Positions 15,431-23,937 of a stretch of DNA of 64,000 bases are shown piece by piece; the stretch's first letter is position 1; each line of letters starts with the position of its first letter. Source of the stretch: CAVUPF01 sp963777915 (GTDB taxonomy: Bacteria > Actinomycetota > Thermoleophilia > Solirubrobacterales > 70-9). The notes below the pieces were generated by a model. The model was given only the letters and a program-made list of their open reading frames with translations, had not been told where the DNA came from and ran no database searches. A program made the position numbers and the translations under genes. The stretch is taken from positions 248,001-312,000 of the forward strand of contig CAVZSH010000003.1 in assembly GCA_963777915.1 (NCBI GenBank), in the 5' to 3' direction.

Positions 15431-16306
15431 TTGAGCCCCGCCCCCCAAACTGCCGTCGTCTGCGACACGACGGCCTACCTTCCTTCCAAGCTCGCGGATC
15501 AGCGTGGCATCAAGAGAATCAGCCTCTACGTCTCCGTCGACGACCACCAGGAGCCGGAGTCCGAGATCTCCGACTACGCGGAGTTCTACGAGCGCCTGCG
15601 CGCCTCCGAGCGCGGCGCCACGACATCGCAACCGTCGATCGGAGACTTCGTCTCCGTCTATGAGCCGCTGCTCGACGAGGGCAAGGAGATCGTCTCGATC
15701 CATATCTCCTCCGGGATCAGCGGAACCTTCGAGGCGGCCGGCCAGGCCCGTGAACGGCTGATCGCCGAAGGTAAGGACGGCGAGCGAATCCGCGTCTTTG
15801 ACTCGCGTTCCGCCTGCGGCGGGATGGGGTTCTCCGTGGTTGCGGCCTCTGCGGCCGCGGCCGCCGGTGGCGACGGCGACGCGGTCCTCGCGCGCGCTCG
15901 CAAGGCACGCGAGGAGCTGAAGATGTGGTTCGCGATCGACACCCTCGAGTACTTGCGACGCGGGGGGCGGATCGGCGGTGCCCGCGCCTGGATCGGCAGC
16001 GCGCTCAAGATCAAGCCGATCCTCACCCTCGAGGAGGAGATCACCCCGATCGAGCGGGTACGGACCCGAGCCCGCTCGATCGAGAGGCTGCGCGATTACG
16101 CCCGCCAGCGCCACAAGTCGGGGCTCGACGCCTGGGTCGTCCAGCACATCCAGGACCCCGAGGCAGCCACCTCCCTGGCAGACGATTGCCGCGAGATCTT
16201 CGGAGGAGAGCCCGTCTTCATCTCGGAGATCGGGCCGGTGATCGGTGCACATGTCGGCCCCGGCCTGCTTGGGGTCGGCAGCGTCTCGGAAGCGGTCCTG
16301 GAATAG
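15431..16306 (+). CDS. DegV family fatty-acid-binding protein
   Basis: The 291-residue protein has the DegV order: TAVVCDTTAYLPSKLADQRGI, ATTSQPSIGDFVSVYE with the lipid-contacting TSQPS, ISSGISGTFEAA with SSGLSGT-like contacts, DSRSACGGMG, and LEYLRRGGRIGGARAWIGSALKIKPIL. DegV proteins bind fatty acids; in many bacteria they serve a fatty acid kinase (FakB). No kinase gene is next to it. TTG 15431 is the only reasonable start near the beginning of the domain. The IS1-like element ends 21 bases upstream, so the native promoter may be displaced. Confidence 0.9.
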   Translation: MSPAPQTAVVCDTTAYLPSKLADQRGIKRISLYVSVDDHQEPESEISDYAEFYERLRASERGATTSQPSIGDFVSVYEPLLDEGKEIVSIHISSGISGTFEAAGQARERLIAEGKDGERIRVFDSRSACGGMGFSVVAASAAAAAGGDGDAVLARARKAREELKMWFAIDTLEYLRRGGRIGGARAWIGSALKIKPILTLEEEITPIERVRTRARSIERLRDYARQRHKSGLDAWVVQHIQDPEAATSLADDCREIFGGEPVFISEIGPVIGAHVGPGLLGVGSVSEAVLE

Positions 16307-16307
16307 C

Positions 16308-16559
16308 TCAGCGGCGGCGGCGAAGCGCAACCAGGCCGCCGATCGCAAAGCCGACTACGGCGGCGCCGATCGCCAGCTCCCGGCGATGCTCGCGAACCTG
16401 GCGGCGCCAGTCGGTGAGCTCGGTGACCCGCCCTCGCAGCACTTCGACCGAGTGCCCAAGATCGCGACGGTGAGCGTCGATGTCGCGGCGGATCTCCGCC
16501 GCAGAGCGGCCCGGCATGCCGACCGTGGAGGGACGAGCCGGCTCAGGGTGGGCACTCAC
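16308..16559 (-). CDS. DUF3618 family small membrane-associated protein
   Basis: From GTG 16559 the protein has 83 residues. SAAEIRRDIDAHRRDLGHSVEVLRGRVTELTDWRRQVREH is the helical DUF3618 core, then one membrane span (LAIGAAVVGFAIGGLVAL) and an Arg cluster. The GTG overlaps the stop of the upstream holin-X gene (GTGA). DUF3618, holin-X and DUF4235-like genes recur together in actinobacteria, often in stress or envelope sets. Exact role unknown. Confidence 0.85.
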   Translation of the reverse strand: MSAHPEPARPSTVGMPGRSAAEIRRDIDAHRRDLGHSVEVLRGRVTELTDWRRQVREHRRELAIGAAVVGFAIGGLVALRRRR

Positions 16560-16981
16560 TTGCCCTCCCCTTCCAGCATCGCCCTGGTCAGCTTCGCCTC
16601 CTCGATTGCCTGGTCGGGCACTGGCGGCGCCCCGGCCTGGACCGAGCGGTAGGCAAAGAAGCCGGCGGCGGCTGCGATCAGCAGGAAGGCTGCCGCCTCG
16701 ACGAAGAAACCCGGCCAGGTCTTGCCTTCGAACACCTCTTCGTTGAGCAGCCAAGCGACCCCCTCCATGACCAGGATCAGCGCCAGGAAGGCGAAGGTCC
16801 CCGCAGCTGCTCCGACCGCCGAACCGCGGAGGATCTTGCCGAGCTTCTCGGTGACCTCGGCTTTGGCGAGCTCGATCTCCTCGCGAATCAGCGACGAGGT
16901 CTTTTCGGAGACGTCGAAGACGAGCTCGGCGACCGACTTCTCGTCGGGCTCCTGCGGCGGCGTCGGGGTCGGCTCTGGCAT
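16556..16981 (-). CDS. Phage-holin-family (holin-X / DUF1469-like) protein
   Basis: From ATG 16981 the product is 141 residues: a Pro-rich start, an amphipathic helix (SVAELVFDVSEKTSSLIREEIELAKAEVTEKL), then two membrane spans (AAAGTFAFLALILVMEGVAWLL and FFVEAAAFLLIAAAAGFFAY). This is the actinobacterial putative holin superfamily III layout. Despite the name, chromosomal copies are envelope or stress proteins rather than lysis genes. It is coupled to DUF3618 downstream and follows a tiny DUF4235-like gene. Confidence 0.85.
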   Translation of the reverse strand: MPEPTPTPPQEPDEKSVAELVFDVSEKTSSLIREEIELAKAEVTEKLGKILRGSAVGAAAGTFAFLALILVMEGVAWLLNEEVFEGKTWPGFFVEAAAFLLIAAAAGFFAYRSVQAGAPPVPDQAIEEAKLTRAMLEGEGK

Positions 16982-16991
16982 CGCGGCCGGC

Positions 16992-17126
16992 CTACTCCGG
17001 TGGCTCCTCGTCGAAGACCCGCCGCCACACCACAGCCGCGATCCTCGCAGCGAGGAGGCTGGCGAGAGCGCTGCTCGCGGCGAGCAGCCCGCTCCAGGCG
17101 AGTCTTTTGACGATGTCGCTCTCCAC
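16992..17126 (-). CDS. Tiny DUF4235-like membrane protein
   Basis: A 44-residue ORF begins at GTG 17126 (VESDIVKRLAWSGLLAAS) and ends 10 bases before the holin-X start. It has one hydrophobic helix with small residues, then WRRVFDEEPPE. The DUF4235 family has the same form: a short membrane helix followed by a W-R-x-x-x-G/D-E-x-P-P tail. The three-gene order DUF4235/holin-X/DUF3618 supports it as a real gene. Confidence 0.72.
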   Translation of the reverse strand: MESDIVKRLAWSGLLAASSALASLLAARIAAVVWRRVFDEEPPE

Positions 17127-17142
17127 GGGCGCTCGACCTTAC

Positions 17143-17742
17143 CTATCGAGGCTCGAGGCCGTCGCAGATCGTCGCCACGACAAGTTCCTTTGCCTGGTCG
17201 AAGTCCGTGTCGGCGGCCGGGATCACCTCGAAGATCCAACCGGAGAGCAGTTGCTCGATCGCCCCATAGAAGGACATCGAGGCAAAGATCGGGTCGATGT
17301 CACGCCGGAAGGCGCCGGCCTTCTGACCCTCCGCAACGATCTTGGCGATCGACTCATAGGCCCTGCGGATCTCCGCCAGGTGGGTACGGCCAAACGAGTT
17401 CGCGGCGCGGGTCACCTCGACGATGATCACCTTCATCAGCTCCGGGTCGTGGCGGTAGGAGTCGACGATGAACGCGGCCACCGCCCCCAGCTTGGCGCGC
17501 GGCGTATCCCCACTTCGATCGGTCTCCTCGATCGCCGCCAAAAGCAACGACCAGCGCTCGCTAAACAGCTCGTTCAGCACCTCGTCCTTGGAGCGGAAGT
17601 AGTGGTAGACGAGCCCGTAGGCGACGCCGGCTTCATCGGCAATGTCGGAGACGCGGGTCGAGTGGAAGCCCTGGCGGGCGAAGACGCGGATCGCCGCATC
17701 GAGGATCTGGCGGCGCTTATCGACCGGCGGAGCCTTGGCCAT
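17143..17742 (-). CDS. TetR family transcriptional regulator
   Basis: The 199-residue protein starts at ATG 17742. Residues 8-58 form the TetR helix-turn-helix (RRQILDAAIRVFARQGFHSTRVSDIADEAGVAYGLVYHYFRSK). The C-terminal half is all-helical and ligand-binding, with features of the fatty-acid/CoA-responsive group. The start overlaps the stop of the nitrilase gene by one base, so the two are one operon. A 22-base palindrome at 18604-18625, upstream of the nitrilase, is the likely operator, giving negative autoregulation. Confidence 0.92.
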   Translation of the reverse strand: MAKAPPVDKRRQILDAAIRVFARQGFHSTRVSDIADEAGVAYGLVYHYFRSKDEVLNELFSERWSLLLAAIEETDRSGDTPRAKLGAVAAFIVDSYRHDPELMKVIIVEVTRAANSFGRTHLAEIRRAYESIAKIVAEGQKAGAFRRDIDPIFASMSFYGAIEQLLSGWIFEVIPAADTDFDQAKELVVATICDGLEPR

Positions 17743-18569
17743 CAGGCGTGAGCCTCGATAAGCAGCGGCCATATGTAGGTCTCGGGCCGGCGGTTGGCGA
17801 GGGAGGGCAGCGACTCTCGGACGCGATCCTGCTTCCCCAGGTCGAGGTCGGCGGCGACGAAGCGCTCGCCACCCGCAGCGAGGGCAAGCACCGTGCCCCA
17901 GGGATCGACGATCGCCGAGTGCCCGTAGGAGCTGAAGTGCGGCGGCGCCTCCCCGACCTGGTTGGGGGCAAGGACGAAGGCCTGGTTCTCGATCGCCCGC
18001 GCCCGCAGCAGGACCTCCCAGTGGTCCCGGCCGCTAGCCAGCGTGAACGCGGAGGGCACGGCGAGTAAGCGGGCCCCGCGCACGGCGAGGATCCGGTACA
18101 GCTCGGGGAAGCGGAGGTCGTAACAGACGGTGAGGCCGGCGAGCAGCTCGCCAGCCGCCGCGGTAACGATCTCGGCGCCTGGCTCCTCATGGTCGGACTC
18201 GCGATAGGAGACGCCGCCGAGATCTACGTCGAACATATGGATCTTGCGGTACAGCGCGAGATCCTCTCCCTCTGGGCCGATCATGACCGACGTGTTGAAC
18301 GCCTTCTCCGGCCCGCGCTCGGAGATGCTGCCGGCCAGCAGGTGGATGCCGAGCTCACGCGCCCAGCCGCGAGCCGCGGTCAGCGAGGGGCCCTCGAGCG
18401 GCTCGGCGCCGATCAACAGCTCCTCCCCACCGCCCAGCAGGTTCCACTTCTCCGGCAGCGCGACCAGCTCGGCGCCGTCGGCTGCCGCAGCGCGGACCAG
18501 CCTCTCGGCGACCTCCAGGTTCCGGTCCTTCTCCTCAGTCGAGTTGAGCTGTACCGCAGCTACGCGCAA
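17742..18569 (-). CDS. Carbon-nitrogen hydrolase (nitrilase superfamily, Nit-type amidase)
   Basis: The nitrilase triad is complete. Counting from TTG 18569 it is E40 (LPEKW), K109 (YRKIHMFD) and C149 (VCYDLRFPE). The sequence is closest to the Nit1/Nit2 group (deaminated-glutathione amidase or omega-amidase). The TTG at 18569 gives the usual N terminus (LRVAAVQLNSTEEKD) with GAGAGGA just upstream. A longer frame from TTG 18620 would run through the operator palindrome, so I prefer the short form of 275 residues. The gene is followed at once by its probable TetR regulator. Substrate not determinable. Confidence 0.88.
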   Translation of the reverse strand: MRVAAVQLNSTEEKDRNLEVAERLVRAAAADGAELVALPEKWNLLGGGEELLIGAEPLEGPSLTAARGWARELGIHLLAGSISERGPEKAFNTSVMIGPEGEDLALYRKIHMFDVDLGGVSYRESDHEEPGAEIVTAAAGELLAGLTVCYDLRFPELYRILAVRGARLLAVPSAFTLASGRDHWEVLLRARAIENQAFVLAPNQVGEAPPHFSSYGHSAIVDPWGTVLALAAGGERFVAADLDLGKQDRVRESLPSLANRRPETYIWPLLIEAHA

Positions 18570-18603
18570 CGCTTCCTCTCGTCCGCCGGGGTCGCCAGCG
18601 CCG

Positions 18604-18625
18604 GCCGATTGACCAGTCAATCGGC
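18604..18625. promoter_or_regulatory. Palindromic TetR-type operator
   Basis: GCCGATTGAC and GTCAATCGGC are perfect 10-base arms around a CA centre. Length, spacing and the TTGAC..GTCAA core are typical of TetR operators. It lies 35 bases upstream of the nitrilase start and the same operon ends in a tetR gene. Confidence 0.75.
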
Positions 18626-18666
18626 TTTCGGCGCCAGTATAGGAGGAGGCGCCGATCGCCCCCGGG

Positions 18667-19509
18667 CTAGAGGCCCATCATGCGCGCCACCACCCAGTCG
18701 AAGGTGGGCGTCGGGACGAGGGGCTTCAGCCGCGCCTGGATCCTCGCGTCAAGTCCGACCAGGTAGCGGGCGTGCGGCCGGCTCGCGCTGAGCGCGTGCT
18801 CGACTGTCTCGGCCACCTTCTCGGGCGCGATGCCGCGCTTGGCCAGCTGCCGGGCAACTTTGCGGTAGCTGGCGATCGCCTTGCCGTAGAGGTCTCCCTG
18901 GTCGGGGTGGGCACGCTCGCCGACCTCATCCGCCTCGCGCTCCCCCCGCCCCCAGATCGCGGTGTCGATCGAGCCCGGCTCGACGATCGAGACCGAGATG
19001 CCCCAGGGGCGGAGCTCCTGGCGAAAGACATCGCCGACCGCCTCGATCCCGAACTTCGAAGCGTGGTAGGCCCCGGTCAGCGGAAAGGCGATGCGGCCGC
19101 CGATCGAGCTGATGAATACGATGCGGCCACGGGCCTGGCGGATGCGGCCGAGCATCGCCTGCGTGACCGCCACCTGGCCGGTCAGGTTGACCTCGATCTG
19201 GCGGCGGAAGTCATCGATCGGCAGCGTCTCCAGGGGGCCGGGGATAGCGACGCCCGCATTGTTGACGAGCCCGTCAAGCCCGCGGCCATCGAGCTCCGCA
19301 GCGATGCCCTCGCGAGCGGCGAGAATCTGTGCGGGGTCGGTGACGTCGAGCATCAACGGGACCAGGCGATCTGAGGCGGCCAAGCTCAAGGACTCGGCGT
19401 CGGCCTCGCGGCGCACCCCCGCGAAGACCCGCCAGCCAGCGGAGTCGAGCCGCAGAGCGCTGGCCCGGCCGATCCCCGTCGAGGCTCCTGTGAGCAGGAC
19501 CGAACGCAC
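18667..19509 (-). CDS. Short-chain dehydrogenase/reductase
   Basis: A classical SDR of 280 residues from GTG 19509. TGASTGIG (residues 7-14) binds NAD(P), DVTDP holds the adenine-site aspartate, NNAG is at about residue 87, and the catalytic SSIGG...YHASK (Ser, Tyr, Lys) follows. EPGSIDTAIW follows the active site. The extended C terminus with PHARYLVGLDARIQ resembles the retinol/17-beta-type SDRs. It stands alone between the nitrilase operon and the acyl-CoA cluster; the substrate is unknown. Confidence 0.92.
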   Translation of the reverse strand: MRSVLLTGASTGIGRASALRLDSAGWRVFAGVRREADAESLSLAASDRLVPLMLDVTDPAQILAAREGIAAELDGRGLDGLVNNAGVAIPGPLETLPIDDFRRQIEVNLTGQVAVTQAMLGRIRQARGRIVFISSIGGRIAFPLTGAYHASKFGIEAVGDVFRQELRPWGISVSIVEPGSIDTAIWGRGEREADEVGERAHPDQGDLYGKAIASYRKVARQLAKRGIAPEKVAETVEHALSASRPHARYLVGLDARIQARLKPLVPTPTFDWVVARMMGL

Positions 19510-19538
19510 CGGCTCAGGCTACAGGGCAACAAGAGGCC

Positions 19539-20240
19539 CTATGAGCGGCTCGCGCGGTGGCGCTCCAGCTCGGCGACCATCAGCTTCGTGTGGAGGGCGG
19601 CGATCAGGTCCTGGAGAGGCTGGGCGCCAGCCTCGAGCATCTCGACCACCCGCTCGGGCTCGACCTCACCCGCCAGGCGACTCATCACCACGTCGACCTC
19701 CTGGCGGACCAGCTCCTCGACGGCGCTCTTGTAGCGCAGGGTGTCATAGACGGTGAAGCCGATCTCCTCGTCATAGCCTCCGGCGCGAAAGCGGCTGATC
19801 GCCTCGATGATCTTCACGTCGGAGGGGGAATAGCCACGGCTGTTAGGGCTGAGGACACCCAGCTCGGCGAGGCGGTCGAGCACCTCCTTGGGCACGCCGT
19901 AGCCCTCGCGCACCTCGGCGGCGCTGGTCCGGGTGCGCTCGCCGGCCAGGGCGCGGTCGAGGATGCGATCCTCCAGATCGAGCAGGGCCCGAGCCCGCTC
20001 GGGGTCTTGGTCGAGCATCGACCTGATCGCCTTCAGCGGCATGAAGCGCTCCTCTTGGAGCTGCTTGATCAGCTTGATCCGGTCGACGAACTCAGGCGGG
20101 TAGTAGGCCATGTTGCGGCTGGTCTTGACCGGCTCGGGCAGCAGGCCCTCGCGCAGGTAGTGCTTGATCGTCGGGACGGGGACGCCTGAGGCCTCGGCCA
20201 GCTCGCCCATGCGGAGCAGGTCTCCGTTGCTGGCGGTCAT
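19539..20240 (-). CDS. MerR family transcriptional regulator
   Basis: Residues 10-80 form a MerR winged helix-turn-helix (LRMGELAEASGVPVPTIKHYLREGLLPEPVKTSRNMAYYPPEFVDRIKLIKQLQEE). The long C-terminal region has two further helical blocks. It lacks the metal cysteines of mercury or copper sensors and resembles regulators of acyl-CoA catabolism. Its ATG overlaps the stop of the CaiB-type gene (ATGA), so it is the last gene of that operon and probably controls it. Confidence 0.88.
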   Translation of the reverse strand: MTASNGDLLRMGELAEASGVPVPTIKHYLREGLLPEPVKTSRNMAYYPPEFVDRIKLIKQLQEERFMPLKAIRSMLDQDPERARALLDLEDRILDRALAGERTRTSAAEVREGYGVPKEVLDRLAELGVLSPNSRGYSPSDVKIIEAISRFRAGGYDEEIGFTVYDTLRYKSAVEELVRQEVDVVMSRLAGEVEPERVVEMLEAGAQPLQDLIAALHTKLMVAELERHRASRS

Positions 20241-21472
20241 GCCCGAAAGGTCGACGCGGCGTCGGCGCTTGGCCCCGCCGCGGCCCCCGACTCCTTCATC
20301 GCCACGATCTCCTGCTCGGAGTAGCCGACCTCGCGCAGCACCTCGTCGGTGTGCTCGCCGAAGGCCGGCGCCGGGCGGGTCGGATCGGCGGGGGTGCGGC
20401 TCATCTTCACCGGAAAGCCGAGCTGGCGGATCGTGCCCAGCTCGGGCTGCTCCATCTCGACCACCATCCCGCGGGCCCGCACCAGCTCGGATTCGAGCGC
20501 CTCGTCGGGGTCGAGGACCGGCTCGATGCAGCAGTCGTGCTCATCGTTGAAGGTGAGCCACTCCTCACGGGTGCGGGCGCGGAAGAGCTCGGCGACCTCC
20601 TGCCAGGCGTCCGAGCCCGGCGCCTCGAACTGCTTCTCGATCAGGTCGGGCCTGCCCACCCCACCGCAGAAGGCGGCCCAGAATTTCGGCTCCAGGGCGC
20701 CACAGCTGACCCAGCCGTCGGCCACCTCGTAGGGCAGGTAACAGATCAGCCCTCCAGCCAGCTGCTGCTCGCCGCGTCGCGGCACCTCGCCGTCACAGAA
20801 GTAGCGCCCGGCGACCATCGCCAGCCAGGAGAGGGCGCCGTCGGCCATCGAGACATCGACCATCTGGCCCTCGCCCGAGCGACGCCGCTCGTGCAGCGCC
20901 GCCATCACGCCGAAGACGGCCATCAGCGCGCCGCCGCCGAGGTCGGCGATCTGGCCGGCAGACTGGACCGGAGGGCCATCTTTGGCGCCAGTCAGGCCGA
21001 GCAGCCCGACCAGGCCGAGGTAGTTCATGTCGTGCCCGGCGCGCTGCGCATAGGGGCCGTCCTGGCCGTAGCCGGTGATCGCGCAGAAGACGATCGCCGG
21101 GTTGGCCTCGCGCATCTGCTGATAGCCGACCCCGAGCCGGTCGAGGACGCCGGGGCGGAAGCCGTCAAGAACGACGTCATGGCGCGCGACCAGCCGCAGC
21201 AACGCCTCCCGCCCCTGCTCGGCCTTGAGGTCGAGTCGGATCGAGCGCTTGCCGCGGTTGAGCGAGAGGTAGAGCGCCGAGCGGGTGCCGAGCGCCTGCA
21301 GCCCCTCTTCGCCGTAGTAAGGGGGGGCCCAGCGGATGTAGTCGCCCATCCCCGTGTCCTCGACCTTCAGCACCTCGGCGCCAAGGTCGGCGAGCAGCAG
21401 TGAGCAAAAACCGCCAGGGAGGAGCCTGGTCAGGTCGAGGATCCGTACGTCGCTAAGCGGGAGCTCGCTCAC
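20237..21472 (-). CDS. CaiB/BaiF CoA-transferase family protein
   Basis: From GTG 21472 (VSELPLSDVRILDLTRLLPGGFCSLLLADLGAEVLKVED) the product is 411 residues, normal for family III CoA transferases. The catalytic aspartate region (GHDMNYLGLVGLLGLTG) and the NRGKRSIRLDLK loop are both present. It moves CoA between carboxylic acids; it is nearest to the alpha-methylacyl-CoA racemase/CaiB branch. The start overlaps the previous gene by 20 bases, indicating tight coupling. The neighbours suggest it activates or recycles an acid in the same pathway as the beta-keto acid cleavage enzyme. Confidence 0.92.
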   Translation of the reverse strand: MSELPLSDVRILDLTRLLPGGFCSLLLADLGAEVLKVEDTGMGDYIRWAPPYYGEEGLQALGTRSALYLSLNRGKRSIRLDLKAEQGREALLRLVARHDVVLDGFRPGVLDRLGVGYQQMREANPAIVFCAITGYGQDGPYAQRAGHDMNYLGLVGLLGLTGAKDGPPVQSAGQIADLGGGALMAVFGVMAALHERRRSGEGQMVDVSMADGALSWLAMVAGRYFCDGEVPRRGEQQLAGGLICYLPYEVADGWVSCGALEPKFWAAFCGGVGRPDLIEKQFEAPGSDAWQEVAELFRARTREEWLTFNDEHDCCIEPVLDPDEALESELVRARGMVVEMEQPELGTIRQLGFPVKMSRTPADPTRPAPAFGEHTDEVLREVGYSEQEIVAMKESGAAAGPSADAASTFRA

Positions 21473-22346
21473 GCCTGGGCACCCCCAAGAGCTCGCGCGC
21501 CTCGGCGACGGTTGCCGCACGTCGGCCGACGTCCTCGGCCATCTGCCGCGCCTTGGCGATCAGCTCGCCGTTGGAGCTCGCCATCTCCCCGTTCGGCAGG
21601 TAGAGGTTGTCCTCGACCCCGGCGCGGACGTTGCCGCCCAGTACGAGCGCCGCGCCGAGCAGCTTCCACTGGTCCCGGGAGATGCCGATCGCCTGCCACT
21701 GGTTCTGCCCCTCCGCCCCGCCCGGGATCTGCTCGGACATGAAGGCGACGTTGCGGGCCGTCGGGCGGATGCCTCCGTTGACCCCCATCACGAGTGAGAT
21801 CTGAAGCGGCGGCTCAAGCAGCCCCATGTCGATCAGCGGATCGAGGTTGGCGACGTGGCCGGCGTCGAAGCACTCGTGCTCTGGCTTGATCCCCAGCTCG
21901 CGCATCTCCGTCAGGAACTCGATGATCGTGTCGAAGCTGTTCTCGAAGACGGCCTTGAAGACGAAATCCTTGCGTCGCTTGGAGTACTTGGCGTAGTTCA
22001 TCGAGCTCATGTTCAGCGCCGCCACGTCGGGGCGCAGCGCGCGCAGGTACTCGATCCGCTTGGAGATCGGAATGCCGATCGCCCCGGTCGAGTAGTTGAC
22101 GATCACGTCGCCGACCTCGGCCAGGATCGCCTCGGTGATCGCCTTGAAGTCTTCGATCTCATAAGAAGGGGAGCCATCGGGCTTGCGGGCGTGGATGTGG
22201 ATCTGCGCGGCGCCCTCCTCGACGGCACGCCGCGCCTCAGCCGCGTACTCCTGCGGCGTGTAGGGGATCGCCGGACACTGATCGCGATTTGCGATCACGC
22301 CGCTGATCGAGCAGCTGATCACGACCGGATCCTCGAAACGGCTCAT
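21453..22346 (-). CDS. Beta-keto acid cleavage enzyme (BKACE, DUF849)
   Basis: A 297-residue TIM-barrel enzyme of the family whose founder cleaves 3-keto-5-aminohexanoate (Kce). The zinc ligands HIHAR are in the second strand, and VIVNYSTG and GVNGGIRPT mark the active site. It ends with RAGVEDNLYLPNGEMASSN. Family chemistry condenses a beta-keto acid with acetyl-CoA to give acetoacetate and a new acyl-CoA. The ATG overlaps the stop of the carboxyltransferase gene by 4 bases. The residues that define the substrate class cannot be read without alignment, so the keto acid is unknown. Confidence 0.9.
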   Translation of the reverse strand: MSRFEDPVVISCSISGVIANRDQCPAIPYTPQEYAAEARRAVEEGAAQIHIHARKPDGSPSYEIEDFKAITEAILAEVGDVIVNYSTGAIGIPISKRIEYLRALRPDVAALNMSSMNYAKYSKRRKDFVFKAVFENSFDTIIEFLTEMRELGIKPEHECFDAGHVANLDPLIDMGLLEPPLQISLVMGVNGGIRPTARNVAFMSEQIPGGAEGQNQWQAIGISRDQWKLLGAALVLGGNVRAGVEDNLYLPNGEMASSNGELIAKARQMAEDVGRRAATVAEARELLGVPRRERAPA

Positions 22347-23935
22347 ACCGGCATCACCCCGTGTCGTTTCTTGGGCTTCTCGACCCGCTTGTCCCTCGCC
22401 ATCCGCAGCGCCTTGACGATCGTCGGCCGCGTCTCGCGCGGGTCGATGATGTCGTCGATCACCGCGTTGCCGGCGGCGATGTAAGGGTCGATCTGCTCGC
22501 GGACCGCGCTCAACATCGACTCGCGCGTCGCCTCGGGATCCTCGGAGGCCTCGATCGCCGAGCGGCCGATGATGTTGACCGCCCCCTCGGCGCCCATCAC
22601 CGAGATCTCGGCCCCGGGCCAGGCGACGATCAGGTCGGGCTCATAGGCCTTGCCGCACATCACGTAGTAGCCGGCGCCGTATGCCTTGCGGATCACCACG
22701 GTCACCTTTGGCACCGTCGCCCGGCTGACCGCGTAAAGCATCTTCGCCCCGTGGCGGATGATCCCGGCGTGCTCGACCTTCGAGCCGACCATGAAGCCGG
22801 GCACGTCCTGGAGGAAGACGAGCGGGATGTTGAAGGCGTCGCAGAGGTTGATGAAGCGCGCCGCCTTGTCGGCAGAGTCGTTGTCGAGGATGCCGGCCAG
22901 CTGCTTGGGCTGGTTGGCGACGATGCCGGCCGGCTGGCCGCCGAAGCGAGCGAGACAGGTGATCAGCGTCTTCGCGAACTTCGGCTTGATGTCGAACCAC
23001 TCGCCGTCATCGACGATCTCGCGGATCACCTCGTACATGTCGTAGGGCTGGCGCGAGGAGTCGGGAACGATCTCAAGCAGCTTCTCCGACATGCGCTCAT
23101 CGGGGTCTCCGGTCTCGATCGACGGCGGCTTTTGCTCGCAGCTGGAGGGGAAGTAGGAGAGGTAGCGCTTGACCGCGCGGATGCACTCCTCATCATCGGC
23201 GACCTCCAGGTCCCCCACCCCAGATTTTCGGCAATGAACCTTGGCGCCGCCCAGCTCCTCCATCGAGATGTCCTCGCCGGTCACCGCTTTGACCAGGTGC
23301 GGGCCGGCAAGCGCCATCGCCCCCTGTCCCGACACCATCGGGACGAAGTCCGAGAGCGCCGGGATGTAGGCGGTCCCCGCCGCGCAGGGCCCCATCATGG
23401 CCGCGACCATCGGGATCACGCCCGACATCTCCACCTCTTCGCGAAAGAGGTGCCCGGAGCCGGCAAAGAGCGAGCCGGCAGCCTCCTGGATGCGGGCGCC
23501 GGCGGAGTCGAGCAGCCAGATGAACGGCATCCGCTTGGAGAGCGCCATCTCCCGCAGCCGCGTCACCTTCAACTCGCCGGTCATCCCCATCGAGCCGGCC
23601 ATCACGGTGAAGTCGTAGGCGGCGATGCAGCAGCGACGCCCATCGACGTTGCCCCAGCCGGTGATCACCCCGTCGGCCGCTGCCTTTACCCCGTCCATCG
23701 TACGCTGGGCGAAGTGGGGACGGCCGTGGATCCCCATCTCGACAAAGCTGCCCTCATCAAGAAGCAAATCGATCCGCTCGCGCGCAGTCAGCTTGCCGCG
23801 CTCGTGCTGCTTGGCGATCTTCTCCGCGCCGCCCCCCAGCTTCGCCTGCTCTCGCCGCTGGTGCAGCTGCTCGTTCAGCTCGGCCAGGGGCGCCGTACCG
23901 GGGAGAAGGTTGCTCTGCTCCTGCTCGCTTGCCAC
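22343..23935 (-). CDS. Acyl-CoA carboxylase beta subunit (PccB-like carboxyltransferase)
   Basis: From GTG 23935 the gene encodes 530 residues, the normal length of PccB/MccB. It has both crotonase-like halves: GKLTARERIDLLLDEGSF, then DFTVMAGSMG, then LLDSAGARIQEA in the first, and FLQDVPGFMVG and VVIRKAYGAGYYVMCGKAYEPD in the second. It transfers carboxyl from biotin to an acyl-CoA. No biotin-carboxylase alpha subunit is in this window, so it must use one encoded elsewhere. It lies 2 bases after the enoyl-CoA hydratase gene and overlaps the next gene by 4 bases. Confidence 0.92.
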   Translation of the reverse strand: MASEQEQSNLLPGTAPLAELNEQLHQRREQAKLGGGAEKIAKQHERGKLTARERIDLLLDEGSFVEMGIHGRPHFAQRTMDGVKAAADGVITGWGNVDGRRCCIAAYDFTVMAGSMGMTGELKVTRLREMALSKRMPFIWLLDSAGARIQEAAGSLFAGSGHLFREEVEMSGVIPMVAAMMGPCAAGTAYIPALSDFVPMVSGQGAMALAGPHLVKAVTGEDISMEELGGAKVHCRKSGVGDLEVADDEECIRAVKRYLSYFPSSCEQKPPSIETGDPDERMSEKLLEIVPDSSRQPYDMYEVIREIVDDGEWFDIKPKFAKTLITCLARFGGQPAGIVANQPKQLAGILDNDSADKAARFINLCDAFNIPLVFLQDVPGFMVGSKVEHAGIIRHGAKMLYAVSRATVPKVTVVIRKAYGAGYYVMCGKAYEPDLIVAWPGAEISVMGAEGAVNIIGRSAIEASEDPEATRESMLSAVREQIDPYIAAGNAVIDDIIDPRETRPTIVKALRMARDKRVEKPKKRHGVMPV

Positions 23936-23937
23936 TC

